NCBI GenBank assembly: GCA_016841675.1
Contig: JAENYQ010000005.1
Coordinates: forward strand, 19,223 to 83,222
Source: Desulfotomaculum sp.
GTDB taxonomy: Bacteria > Bacillota > Desulfotomaculia > Desulfotomaculales > Desulfallaceae
Direction of reading: 5' to 3'
DNA length: 64,000 bases
A program made the position numbers and the translations under genes. Of this stretch, positions 1 to 8,522 are shown piece by piece (position 1 is the first letter of the stretch; each line of letters opens with the position of its first letter). Under the pieces are notes generated by a model. That model had not been told where the DNA came from. It searched no databases and saw only the letters and a list, made by a program, of their open reading frames with translations.

Positions 1-1182
1 ATTTAGGAATTTATTAAGGTTTATCTCTTTCCTGTTCTTAAATACAGCGATAATAATGATGGTTATAATAGATAGGAGAGCAGCCCTGGAAGCGGAATAA
101 TTTAAACCCACCAGAGTGTACATTAATACTATAAGAGGGATCAAAAACAGGTAACCCTGGCGCAGGGATTCTTTAACCCTTGGTAACTCATTCCGTGGCA
201 TGCCTTTCAAGCCGTATTTTTGTGCCTCCATATCTACAGCGAAAGTAAGCGCAATAAAGTAGAGAAAAGCCGGTATAAAAGCAGCTTTAATAACAGTGCC
301 ATATGAAACATCAAGATACTCGGCCATGATAAAAGCAGCCGCTCCCATTACCGGGGGCGTAAACATCCCCCCTGTGGAGGCTGCAGCCTCTACCGCACCA
401 GCGAAACGGGGAGAATATCCTAAATTCTTCATCATCGGGATGGTAAAAGAACCGGTAGTCATAACATTGGCAACTGCGCTTCCTGAAAGCGAACCAAAAA
501 GAGCACTGGCCCAGATAGAAACCTTCGCTGGCCCCCCTCTGGCCGAACCAAATCCCCCCATGCACAGGTCAATCACCAACTTGCCAGCGCCCGATTGCTG
601 ATAGAATGTGGCGAATAATATGAAAATAAAAATATATCTGGCTGAAATACCGAGAATTTCACCATAAATACCGTTACCCGAGAGGTAAAGATAACTAAGC
701 AGCCGTTCCCAGGAAAGCGCCCGGCCGGCTAAAGGTCCGGGGAAGTAATTGGCATAAAGCGAGTAAAATAAAAAACATAAAATAATTATGGGGATTGACC
801 ACCCTATGGTCCTGCGGGTACCCTCCAGTATGATCAATGCCGTTAACACGGCAAGTATGATTTCTACAGTGTTAATATCACCCATCCGGTTAACTAGGGT
901 ATCCTGCCCAATTTCATAGTACCAGATTAGGTATATACTGCTTATTAACCCAACCATCACCATAACGAGATCCCAAAAAGGAACTTTACCTGATTTTTTC
1001 TCTTTCTTCCCGGAAGGGTAAAGAATAAAGACAAGCACCAAACCAAAGGCCAGGTGAATCGAACGAAATGTGGTCGGCATAAGGTCAATGAAACCTGTGG
1101 CCATTGCTAAATGAAACAATGATGCTATCACGGCTACCCAGAATGTAAATTTTTTTATGTTACCTTCCAAAACCCTGTACAT
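1..1182 (-). CDS. TRAP transporter fused permease, TAXI type (3' end outside window)
   Basis: Membrane permease of a tripartite ATP-independent (TRAP) transporter, combining the small (DctQ) and large (DctM) membrane parts, taking up an organic acid with help of a cation gradient. The frame opens at an ATG (1182) behind a GGGGGAGGT ribosome site and stays open to the window edge, giving 394 codons; the full family member is usually 600-700 residues, so the C-terminal part is missing. The protein is strongly hydrophobic with several membrane segments. The stretch rich in small residues around GKLVIDLCMGGFGSARGGPA, followed by SGSAVANVMTTGSFTIPMMK, is typical of the DctM large subunit. It follows the TAXI solute receptor gene on the same strand, 117 bases downstream, so the two form one transporter operon. 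The substrate is unknown; the nearby UbiD decarboxylase suggests an aromatic or other unsaturated acid, which is inference. Confidence 0.9.
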   Translation of the reverse strand, partial: MYRVLEGNIKKFTFWVAVIASLFHLAMATGFIDLMPTTFRSIHLAFGLVLVFILYPSGKKEKKSGKVPFWDLVMVMVGLISSIYLIWYYEIGQDTLVNRMGDINTVEIILAVLTALIILEGTRRTIGWSIPIIILCFLFYSLYANYFPGPLAGRALSWERLLSYLYLSGNGIYGEILGISARYIFIFILFATFYQQSGAGKLVIDLCMGGFGSARGGPAKVSIWASALFGSLSGSAVANVMTTGSFTIPMMKNLGYSPRFAGAVEAAASTGGMFTPPVMGAAAFIMAEYLDVSYGTVIKAAFIPAFLYFIALTFAVDMEAQKYGLKGMPRNELPRVKESLRQGYLFLIPLIVLMYTLVGLNYSASRAALLSIITIIIIAVFKNRKEINLNKFLN

Positions 1183-1217
1183 ATTTAACTTACCTCCCCC
1201 AATACAAGACAGGATTT

Positions 1218-1260
1218 GAGGGGCCGTGAGAAAGATTTTCAATATCAAATTCGGCCCCTC
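1218..1260. other. Intercistronic hairpin between TAXI receptor and permease genes
   Basis: A perfect 9-bp stem (GAGGGGCCG / CGGCCCCTC) with a 25-base loop lies in the short gap between the two transporter genes. No T-run follows on the minus strand, so it is more likely an mRNA processing or stability element that lets the receptor be made in excess of the permease than a full terminator. Confidence 0.45.
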
Positions 1261-1299
1261 GTTTAGATTGCACCAAAGCCTGATGTAAAAAGGAAATTT

Positions 1300-2346
1300 T
1301 TAGTCTTTCCATACTCCCTTTTCTTTAAAATATTTTATTGCCCCTGGATGGTATGGAATAAGCTTACTAGAGGTTGCTCTCTCAAGGGTTATCCACTTGC
1401 CGTCGGGGTGAACGGCCTCAAGTTCTGAAAGGTTATCAAAGATTGCTTTAACAATCTTGTAGGCCGTCTCTTCGTCTATCTTTTCATCGATTACTATGCT
1501 TGAGCAGTTACCAATAGTTACAAAATCGTCCTTTTGTTCCGGGAAAAGTGCTCCTGATGGGTCTACCCGGGTAGCAAATGCAAATGCAGGGTTTTCCTTG
1601 ACTGCCTCTTCGGCAAGCTGTTTGTCCACAGGTATCCATTTCACCTTTATGGAAGACATAAGGTCGGTGGTGGCTGAACCCCGAGGATAGAACAGACCGT
1701 CTAGATTACCGTCTTTAATCTGCTGTACCGTGCTATTCAAATCAGTAACCGGCACAGCATTCACGCTGTTTTGCAGCCCATATTTGGCGGTTATCGTGTT
1801 CCACAAATCCCTGGCACTAGAACTGCTCACAGGAAAGGCCGCAATTTTTTTACCTTTAAGGTCCTGCCAGGAATTTATTCCTGAATCCTCCCTGACTACC
1901 AGATAGTGTGGGACATCTTGCGTCACGAATAGCATGCGCAACATAGGGTACGGCTTATCAAATGTTCCTTTGCCCTGAAACGCCTCGTAAGCCGTTGGAA
2001 TTATGGCATATCCCATCTCGGCTTCACCGTTGCCGATCATTTTAATGTTTTCTACCGAGGCTCCCGTGGGTTGGGCGGTTACTTTTATACCGGGTGCTTT
2101 ATCACTGATAATTTTTGCCATTCCTACCCCTAAGCTGTACATTCCAGCACCTTGAGGCGCGGTACCAATTGTCATAAAATTTTGTTTTTCGGAACCACTC
2201 TTTGTTTCATTGCTCTGCCCGGATTGGGATGCTTGGTTTCCTTTGTCGGAAGCACCTTGTTCACTAGAGCAACCGGTAATTCCAATTAACAAAACCAAGG
2301 CCACGAAAAAAAGCGCTGACAATAAGAATCCCCTTGACCTGACCAT
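1300..2346 (-). CDS. TAXI family TRAP transporter solute-binding lipoprotein
   Basis: Extracellular receptor that captures the substrate and delivers it to the TRAP permease encoded just downstream. The 348-residue protein starts with a positively charged, hydrophobic signal ending in a lipobox (GITGC, Cys26), so the mature protein should be lipid-anchored to the membrane outside the cell, followed by a Ser/Gln/Asn-rich linker. The mature part begins FMTIGTAPQGAGMYSLGVGM, matching the start of the TAXI (TRAP-associated extracytoplasmic immunogenic) fold, and has the family's usual length. The ATG at 2346 has a GGGGGG ribosome site upstream. Family assignment is secure; the ligand cannot be read from sequence. 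Confidence 0.93.
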   Translation of the reverse strand: MVRSRGFLLSALFFVALVLLIGITGCSSEQGASDKGNQASQSGQSNETKSGSEKQNFMTIGTAPQGAGMYSLGVGMAKIISDKAPGIKVTAQPTGASVENIKMIGNGEAEMGYAIIPTAYEAFQGKGTFDKPYPMLRMLFVTQDVPHYLVVREDSGINSWQDLKGKKIAAFPVSSSSARDLWNTITAKYGLQNSVNAVPVTDLNSTVQQIKDGNLDGLFYPRGSATTDLMSSIKVKWIPVDKQLAEEAVKENPAFAFATRVDPSGALFPEQKDDFVTIGNCSSIVIDEKIDEETAYKIVKAIFDNLSELEAVHPDGKWITLERATSSKLIPYHPGAIKYFKEKGVWKD

Positions 2347-2696
2347 ACTATTAACCCCCCTGTATAATTGTTTTTAGAACTACAGGACAACTTTAATTCC
2401 AGTTAAGAAATGGAATGGATTATTGTAAGTTCGAGCCGATCCCCTATATTACGGGTACACTACTGAAATCAGCGCTTTCGCAATATACTTGATTGGTTGT
2501 AATATAAGCAACTATTCTCATGGCAGACATTGACTCCTATGGTCCCCATTACCCTGTGCACCGGCCCAGCGATAAGCCGGGCGGCCTTGCACGGGGCTGG
2601 GAATGCCGCCTTGCTCCGTTCTATCTCCCGCGTTGGGTTAAAGCGCCTATTCTAAGGAGACCACCTCTTTCTTTAATGTATAATGTAATTTAAGCT
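2347..2696. other. Gene-free gap upstream of the TAXI receptor gene
   Basis: No supported gene. Bases about 2520-2650 are clearly more GC-rich than their surroundings and look like a decayed insertion. The minus strand stays open in one frame for about 50 codons (around RFNPTREIERSKAAFPAPCK), but there is no start, ribosome site or family I recognise. The promoter of the transporter operon should lie in the right-adjacent part of this gap near 2347-2500. Confidence 0.3.
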
Positions 2697-2818
2697 TTGA
2701 TTTCACTGCGAAAGGTCTAAATTTAAGCTATTATTGTCTATACGTAGTTATAGTAGAATTTCTGATGGCTATATATTGTAGATGATTTATAGAAAATAGG
2801 GTTTATGCAGCGAAATCA
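2697..2818. repeat. MITE-like element with 18-bp terminal inverted repeats (copy 1)
   Basis: An AT-rich segment of about 120 bp bounded by imperfect inverted ends: TTGATTTCACTGCGAAAG at 2697 and its counterpart at 2801-2818 (15 of 18 positions pair). The same ends (TTGATTYYRCTGCRAAA) bound a second element at 5921-6053. No coding capacity, so it is probably a non-autonomous element moved by a transposase elsewhere. Confidence 0.45.
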
Positions 2819-3583
2819 AGCTTTGCAACCGGTCGAGATAGACCACGACCTCCCCGCAGTCTTCCAGGTTGCAGCTTTTTTTCGTTTCCCGTCAGTCCAA
2901 GACAGTCGCGCAGCACTTCCAGCAGGGTCTCCAGTGCTCTTGAATCTCTGCGTGGCATTCTCGCCCATTTACTATCAACGTTACCTCTCTCTTGACAAAA
3001 ACTACCTCCTACGTTATCCATCCTGTGCCTTTAGGTAAATTACAATTAGCAGCATTCGACAATCTATTAACTATTCTGACTAATCACACATTAAGCAGTT
3101 CTTTTACACGCGAGAGGGCCGAATAGATAACCGACGGTTTATATTCTCCTTTGATGTTGCCCGATTTTGAGGACATCGCCTCGTGCCAAAAGCTGTAGCT
3201 TGGGTCACAGAGAAAAATGAAATTTTAGCTACCGACAAAAAATCGCGCAACAAAGAGAGACATTAGAGCGAGATGTCAGGCAAATGCTAGCCAAACGAAA
3301 ACTTAAATCTTTACTGCAGGTGACTATCATACCCGTCGAGTTAAAGTTTTTCAAAAAAGACGGAACAACACGTACGGTAAATTCGTTTAAAAAAACCTTT
3401 TTTCGGTTTAAAATGGATCCCATAAGTCTGCCTGACTGGCTAATTTTAGTGCCAGTGGCAATAAATCAATGAAACCGGTACTGATAAAATAAGATTCCAA
3501 ACCCTCCTCAAAATGCATACCTAAGTATACCCCCATGCCGCCGCACGGCATCAGCAGAGAATGAAAATTTACAGTTATTTGTT
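2819..3583. other. Gap with only short, unsupported reading frames
   Basis: The segment 2803-3021 reads on the minus strand as a 72-codon frame with an in-frame ATG and a fair AGGAGGTAG-like site upstream, but it resembles nothing I know and looks like part of a decayed element. The rest (3050-3580) has scattered short frames on both strands without ribosome sites. I see no RNA gene or operator. Confidence 0.3.
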
Positions 3584-3630
3584 ATTCTAAACGAAGTGAA
3601 GAATCTAAGATCCTTCACTTCGTTTAGAAT
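3584..3630. repeat. Hairpin of the GTCATTCT/GAAGAATCT repeat family
   Basis: A perfect 18-bp stem built from two head-to-head copies of ATTCTAAACGAAGTGAAG with an 11-base loop. Single or tandem copies of the same sequence occur at 8339-8412 and 20340-20369, making this a dispersed intergenic repeat. Confidence 0.6.
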
Positions 3631-3639
3631 GACAGTCCC

Positions 3640-4047
3640 TTAACATTAAGTCGAATGCGCCAGAGAACTGGACGCCCGACAAGTGCATCATACCCCATAG
3701 CGAAAGAACGAAGAACGAGACAACTTGGCTTATGCCCTGCATGAACCCTTCGACCTTGCCGATTTCCCCCTTTGGTGTCAGCGTGTAGAGCAGCGAATTA
3801 GTCGTAATCGGTCTGTTGACTATTTGGAAGCCATAAGCGCAGCCCAACAAGATGACCGGTTATGACGGCGCTTCTGCACCTGAAGACAAGCTGACGAAGC
3901 TGATGACCGCCAGGATGAAATGCGAGCAGATCCGTCTGTTTAAGGTTCAAGTGTTTGACCTGTTCCAAATAGGTCGGGATCTACCTTACCAAGCCCCAGA
4001 CGACAAGATTGGTGAAGTAGCCAAGCCGAAGATGAGCTAGAAGCGCC
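3640..4047 (-). pseudogene. MFS-type transporter remnant
   Basis: Several minus-strand pieces read as parts of one membrane protein: FTNLVVWGLVR then a stop and PTYLEQVKHLNLKQTDLL near 3945-4035, a shift of frame, RRICSHFILAVISFVSLSSG, another stop near 3870, and finally LLGCAYGFQIVNRPITTNSL through GKVEGFMQGISQVVSFFVL down to about 3645. The pattern of hydrophobic helices and the NRPITTNSLLYTLTPKGEIGK loop fit the C-terminal half of a major facilitator transporter. At least two in-frame stops and one frame change make it non-functional, and the C-terminus now runs into the 3584-3630 repeat. It lies downstream of ubiD on the same strand and may once have been its transporter. Confidence 0.55.
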
Positions 4048-4100
4048 CCAACTGAATGATTTCGCCCATCCGTTTGCCCTAATACTACTCTTACCTGAAA

Positions 4101-5588
4101 TTAACTCTTTTCATTTTTCTGTTTAAAACCATACTCGTTCCAGCGTTTTGCAGTAAGCTGATCCATTTCGTCACTGTACCAAACAACAGGAGGATAGCGG
4201 TGACCGGCCCATTGTTCTCTTGGTACAAAGCGCCAATCACGGGTCGCATCAATTAACAATCGGTTCCATCTAGCTCGTCCATGTACATGCGGGTCCTTTA
4301 TGTCGGGGGGCGTACTCGGATCTAAACCCGATCCGGGGAAACCAGGGAAAATGACTATACCATCTTCCTTAGCGTCAACCCTATAGGCAAAAGCCCATTC
4401 CACTTGAATTGGATCATGAATATCAATGTCTTCTTCAACTACAATTACATTTTTAAAACAGCCGGCTTGAACAGCGAACAACCCCGCAGCAACTTGTTTA
4501 GCATGACCCTGGAACCCCTTTTTAATTTGAACCCGAATATTAGTGCCAAAACCAGTAGCCAGAGGACAATACACGTCGGTGACGTCAGGGATGCCCATGG
4601 CGTCCAAAGTGTTCCAAGCATAAGCAGACAAGTTGACGGACTCTACGACATTATCTTCTACAATAGGTTTGCCCTCTAAAGTGCCTTGAAAAATAGGATT
4701 ATTGCGGTAAGTTATGCAACTTACCTTTATTGACGGTTTGAGACCCTTTTCGCCAGCATAGTACCCGGTGAATTCTCCGAATGGACCTTCCATTACGAAA
4801 TCTGAAGGATCTGTACTAATAAATCCCTCAATTACTATTTCAGCGCTAGCTGGAACCTCCAGATCAATGGTTTCACATCGTATAAGTTCGACAGGACGCT
4901 GCCTAAAAGCACCCATCATGTCATACTCGCTGACCTGGTGAGAATATGGGGCAGCTGCACAAAATGGTAGTACTTGATCCCATCCAAGTACTAGTGCCAC
5001 CGGCATCGGTTCGTTTCTTTCAGCATATTTTGCAAAATGCCTTCCATGGTGTTTGTCAGGGTGCATAAGTATGCCAAGGGTATTTTCATCAATGACCTGA
5101 CACCTATAAAGGCCTACGTTGTGTATGCCTGTATCGGGGTCCTTAGTTACCACTCCGCCGAAAGTCATCAAGTACCTACCTGCGTCCAACGGATTCCACT
5201 TGGGGATCGGGAGTTTAAGTAAATCTATATCTTTTCCCAGCTTTATATTTTCCTTTACCGGGCCTTCTTCAACCCTTAAAGGCTTAATTGGGTTTTTAGA
5301 CCTTTCCCGGACAGTTTGGATGATTTCCCGGGCAGAAGTCCCCTCGGTCAACCCTAGCATCCATGCTACCCGGTCATAATTACTTAGGGAACTTACGAAC
5401 ACCCTCCGACAATCAGTATCCTGGTGATCCTTTATGTTCTCAAATAAAAGGGCAGGGAGCTTTTGGTCAAGCGCTTTTCTGGTTACCGCACCCAATTCTT
5501 CGTCCCAGTGTACTGGGGCATTAATTCTGTGCAATTGGGATTTGTTTTCGAGAAAGCTAAGCCATTCCCGCAAATCGCTAAAAGCCAT
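4101..5588 (-). CDS. UbiD family (prenylated-FMN) decarboxylase
   Basis: Reversible (de)carboxylase of the UbiD family, which uses prenylated FMN to remove or add CO2 on aromatic or alpha,beta-unsaturated acids. The 495-residue length is typical. Arg162 (in NVGLYRCQV) and Glu267 and Glu272 in the EGPFGEFTGYY motif line up with the catalytic Glu-Arg-Glu set of the family. The ATG at 5588 follows GGAGGAATTGTC. The gene stands alone, with a decayed transporter downstream, a TRAP system further on and an IclR regulator on the other side, which suggests catabolism of an aromatic acid rather than ubiquinone synthesis; the exact substrate is unknown. A UbiX-type prenyltransferase needed for the cofactor is not in this window. 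Confidence 0.93.
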   Translation of the reverse strand: MAFSDLREWLSFLENKSQLHRINAPVHWDEELGAVTRKALDQKLPALLFENIKDHQDTDCRRVFVSSLSNYDRVAWMLGLTEGTSAREIIQTVRERSKNPIKPLRVEEGPVKENIKLGKDIDLLKLPIPKWNPLDAGRYLMTFGGVVTKDPDTGIHNVGLYRCQVIDENTLGILMHPDKHHGRHFAKYAERNEPMPVALVLGWDQVLPFCAAAPYSHQVSEYDMMGAFRQRPVELIRCETIDLEVPASAEIVIEGFISTDPSDFVMEGPFGEFTGYYAGEKGLKPSIKVSCITYRNNPIFQGTLEGKPIVEDNVVESVNLSAYAWNTLDAMGIPDVTDVYCPLATGFGTNIRVQIKKGFQGHAKQVAAGLFAVQAGCFKNVIVVEEDIDIHDPIQVEWAFAYRVDAKEDGIVIFPGFPGSGLDPSTPPDIKDPHVHGRARWNRLLIDATRDWRFVPREQWAGHRYPPVVWYSDEMDQLTAKRWNEYGFKQKNEKS

Positions 5589-5839
5589 GACAATTCCTCC
5601 TTAGATTATTATTGTATACAGACCACCGTCTTGTCAAAAATAACTTCTTATAAGCGCATGCTTGTCAACTTTACCCCCTTCCCCCGCTTTTCTTTAACTA
5701 AGGCACCGAATTTCAACAAACCCACCCCCTGAAATAACAATGTTACTTCAAGATGGTTACAGCGTCAAAGGTCCTGCTCCACGCGATCCTGCCTCCATTC
5801 ATCAAACTCCGTTAGTCTATTTTATAGTTAAGTGGAAAT

Positions 5840-5858
5840 TGTTCCGATAATCGGAACA
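5840..5858. promoter_or_regulatory. Perfect 19-bp palindrome, probable IclR operator
   Basis: TGTTCCGAT-A-ATCGGAACA is a perfect inverted repeat in the gap between the divergent ubiD (start 5588) and IclR (start 6604) genes. IclR-family regulators commonly bind short palindromes of this type, so it is the best candidate operator for control of ubiD and possibly of the regulator itself. Confidence 0.55.
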
Positions 5859-5920
5859 GCTAACCATTTATTCAAATGCATTATAGTTAAATAATTTAAA
5901 ATAGTCAATATATTTAACAG

Positions 5921-6053
5921 TGATTCTGCTGCAAAAAGCTTTTTTTAGATCAACTGTCTGATTTTAGCCCCCACTTCAGGCCATAAAAGGAGCACTTATT
6001 ACTGGCTTTTACTCGATTTTTTGAGCAGAGTAGAGGGTTTTGCAGTGGAATCA
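5921..6053. repeat. MITE-like element with terminal inverted repeats (copy 2)
   Basis: About 133 bp bounded by TGATTCTGCTGCAAAA on the left and its inverted partner (TTTTGCAGTGGAATCA) on the right, 14 of 16 positions pairing. The ends match those of the element at 2697-2818, while the interiors differ. An isolated, similar end (TTGATTCAATTGCAAAAAC) lies at 7422-7440. Confidence 0.45.
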
Positions 6054-6603
6054 ACAGTAGTTATCTGTTCATTCTGTGATAATGTCACCCTGAAATATTT
6101 CTGAGAAGATGTCACAAAACATGCGAGATTTTATTAAGGACTGGGGACAAGCCTACCCAAAAGGTTCCAATATAGCCGTGGCTGTAAACGTTGAAGCTAC
6201 TGGCAAACACCTGGTATTTGCACTTGACGTAACAGAAGACTATTTGTATGATGTCTAATAATAAAGCTGAACAATGTGTAATGACAGGTAAATATGGTTT
6301 TTCGCCAGAGGGCACCCGCGGAGGAAGCACCATGTAAAGAATTAATTATTAATAAATGTGAAAGATTTTCGGTTTGGTTTTTCGGAAAGAGACTTTTTTA
6401 TACTTCCTGGAGTTTATGGCAACTGACCTAGATATTTCAGCAGCGGTTGATGGTGTAGTGACTAAAGTGGGATAGATTTTCTGCTAAACCTTCCAGTAAA
6501 TACTTTTTCGACATAGGCAGAATCTCGCAGGATGCACTGGAAAAGATTGATATAAATGGCTTTCCAAGAATATTGGTTAAGGAAAGCTGGAAAGGGATAA
6601 AAA
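6054..6603 (+). other. Decayed coding sequence upstream of the IclR gene
   Basis: Three short plus-strand pieces read like protein but not as one gene: 6109-6258 (49 residues from ATG, containing GSNIAVAVNVEATGKHLVFA), an overlapping frame to about 6337 ending TGKYGFSPEGTRGGSTM, and a frame from about 6475 to 6608 ending ESWKGIKNAG that overlaps the start of the regulator gene. Their amino-acid composition suggests fragments of one or two lost genes. I do not recognise a family. Confidence 0.3.
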
Positions 6604-7383
6604 ATGCCGGATAAAGATATATCCAAAACCGTTTTAAAAGCTTACAGAATTTTGGACATTATTAGCAAGGAATATCAAATCGGAATAAGTGAGCTGGCAC
6701 GGAAAAGCCAGATGAAGAAATCTACCGTAGCCCGGTTGGTGAATACACTCAAACAAACCGGTTTGGTTGAACAAGATCGGTTAAGCCAAAAGTTTTCTAT
6801 TACTACAAAAATATTTGAATTTAGTAGTCGGCTTCTATTAAACTTGGATGTACGCCTTCGGAGCAAGCCGCTTATAGCAGATTTTGTTCAACAGGAGAAC
6901 AAATCAGTCCTGTTGGCTATAATCAGTATGTGTGATGTAGTATACATTGACAAATTTGAAGCCGAGGAGTTTTTCCACATTAGAACCCCAGTCGGTGGTC
7001 GGGCACCAATCCACTGCTCAGCTAGTGGCAAAGCCATGCTTTCTTTTCTTGAACCCGAACAGCGAAGACAAATCCTTAATACTAGACCCCTTAAGGCGTA
7101 CACACCCCGTACACTTACCAACCTGGACGATTTGGAGCAAGACCTTGCCGCCACCCGTGAGCGAGGCTATTGCATTGAGTTTGAAGAATTTCACCCGGGC
7201 TTAAGTGCCGTTGCCGCACCTATTTTTGATCGGGATAATCGAGTAATAGCATCTATCACATTACCTCGTATATCTGCAAGTATTAACGAAGCTGAACTGA
7301 ATTCCCTTGGTAGCAAACTGGTTATTTTAGGGAGGAATGTCAGTCGGCGAATGGGGTGGAATTTAAGGCATTCCAATAGGTAA
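6604..7383 (+). CDS. IclR family transcriptional regulator
   Basis: Cytoplasmic DNA-binding repressor or activator of the IclR family, 259 residues, the usual length. The N-terminus (about residues 8-70) is a winged helix-turn-helix (ISELARKSQMKKSTVARLVN), followed by the IclR effector-binding domain with the conserved IHCSASGKAML and RERGYCIEFEEFHPGLSAVAAPIFD segments. The ATG at 6604 follows GAAAGGG. It is divergent from ubiD, one kilobase away, with a palindromic candidate operator between. It probably senses an aromatic acid or its CoA ester and controls ubiD and perhaps the TRAP operon; this is inference from position. Confidence 0.93.
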   Translation: MPDKDISKTVLKAYRILDIISKEYQIGISELARKSQMKKSTVARLVNTLKQTGLVEQDRLSQKFSITTKIFEFSSRLLLNLDVRLRSKPLIADFVQQENKSVLLAIISMCDVVYIDKFEAEEFFHIRTPVGGRAPIHCSASGKAMLSFLEPEQRRQILNTRPLKAYTPRTLTNLDDLEQDLAATRERGYCIEFEEFHPGLSAVAAPIFDRDNRVIASITLPRISASINEAELNSLGSKLVILGRNVSRRMGWNLRHSNR

Positions 7384-7527
7384 GTTGCGATGGTTATTTA
7401 CATTAACATACATAACTATAATTGATTCAATTGCAAAAACCTCTCAAAAACAGCTAAAAAACTAGAAAAAAATGGGACATGCCGGTAAGAGAGTGGAAAA
7501 CTGTTTTGTTAACTCAGAGGCCAAATT

Positions 7528-7602
7528 GTTGAGTAGGTCAGAGGCCTTTCGACCTCCTTCCCCTCCAAGAACGGAGCGTGCGACTTTCACTGCACTCCGC
7601 TC
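7528..7602 (-). ncRNA. Group II intron 3' fragment (domains V and VI)
   Basis: On the minus strand, 7602-7569 forms a 34-base domain V: it starts with GAGC, has a GAAA tetraloop (AGUGAAAGUC), a two-base bulge and closes with GCUCCGUUC. It is followed by a domain VI-like hairpin (GGAGGUC-GAAA-GGCCUC) and a 3' end CUACUCAAC with a candidate branch-point A. No reverse transcriptase or domain I is visible upstream (plus-strand positions above 7602), so this is a truncated, dead intron end. Confidence 0.65.
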
Positions 7603-7680
7603 ACCGCTCAGACATTACCTGCTGGGCTGTGCTGAAGATAATATACGAGGTGTTTGGCTGTTTAAACGGCTGGTAGGGAG

Positions 7681-7758
7681 ACGGGGGTCAGGCTCTTAAC
7701 TTATTAACTTATTGCGAAGTTCGTGCAATAAGTTAATAAGTTAAGGGCCTGACCCCGT
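7681..7758. repeat. Long palindrome, GGGGTCAGGC...TTAACTTATTAACTTATT family (copy 1)
   Basis: A nearly perfect hairpin of about 35 bp per arm (one extra G and one mismatch) with a short GAAGTTC-type loop. It carries the same arms as the palindromes at 15738-15813 and 17167-17246. Confidence 0.8.
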
Positions 7759-8042
7759 TTCCCCACAGAAAAAATAAAGTTTAAAGAACAGTGGAGAAGG
7801 AAAAACGGTTTGCCGCAGAGAAGTCTAACTCGTGCGAACCTAAAGGCGCAGTTTGCGTTGCTCTAGTTAGTACATCTTGTCACAATTAAATAATAACATC
7901 CGCTTATGTAAATAATTATGATTGATGCGCATTTAAAAAAATAAAATCCACTGAAGGAATACCACCTTTTTTGTAGAAATCTATTGCGTGATGGATTGTA
8001 ATCTAGGCGACAATTTTCACGCAGTTTCCGGGGCGAGGTAAC
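7759..8042. other. Leader region of the ATP synthase operon
   Basis: No gene seen. The operon promoter should lie here; TTGCGT- and TATAAT-like hexamers are not clear enough to place it. A GGGGCGAGGT ribosome site at 8026-8039 serves atpZ. Confidence 0.3.
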
Positions 8043-8270
8043 TTGGAGGAACCCAAAAGCAAAAAAAACGGTGCTTTTACAGCGTTAGCAGTAACAACTA
8101 CTATTGGTACCGAACTGGCCATTACTGTGCTGTTAGGCTTTTACGGAGGCCGGGCGCTGGACAATTGGCTGGACACCGAGCCATGGTTTTTGGTGGCGGG
8201 GGTGTTGGCTGGGGTGGCTCTCGGTATACTAGGCATTGTCAAGACGATGCAGCAGTTTTTTAAAGATTGA
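8043..8270 (+). CDS. atpZ: AtpZ/AtpI-like ATP synthase accessory membrane protein
   Basis: Small two-helix membrane protein of the AtpZ group, often the first gene of bacterial F1Fo operons and linked to assembly of the enzyme or to Mg2+ supply. It has 75 residues with a basic N-terminus and two hydrophobic segments (about 13-35 and 45-66), separated by the conserved GFYGGRALDNWLDTEPW loop. The TTG start at 8043 is chosen because GAGGT lies five bases upstream and no ATG is available. Two hundred bases of repeat-containing DNA separate it from atpI. Confidence 0.85.
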   Translation: MEEPKSKKNGAFTALAVTTTIGTELAITVLLGFYGGRALDNWLDTEPWFLVAGVLAGVALGILGIVKTMQQFFKD

Positions 8271-8338
8271 AAACCGGGGCTTGTGATTAGGCATAATTTT
8301 CATTGGGCTGAGTAATATCATTTATTAGTTAGCTGGCC

Positions 8339-8412
8339 AAGGCTTTAGATTCTTCACTTCGTTCAGAATGACATGACAAGGCTTTAGATTCTTCACTTCG
8401 TTCAGAATGACA
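8339..8412. repeat. Two tandem 39-bp copies of the GTCATTCT/GAAGAATCT repeat
   Basis: The unit AAGGCTTTAGATTCTTCACT... is present twice with an exact 39-base period, in the opposite direction to the copy at 20340. It lies between atpZ and atpI, inside the operon. Confidence 0.75.
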
Positions 8413-8522
8413 ATCTGAGTACTGGATTTTTGAGTACTGGTTTAGATTACTTGGAAAGTAACGATTTCCCTTATACATAGAGAGATATAAAAGCATGGAA
8501 CCGGGTGAGGGGAGCGATTAGG

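Noticed and set aside
2803..3038. Overlapping short frames on both strands
   Set aside because: No recognised family; composition looks like shadow frames in decayed DNA next to a MITE-like end.
7472..7699. 75-codon plus-strand frame
   Set aside because: It is the antisense reading of group II intron domains V-VI and runs into the palindrome; no ribosome site.
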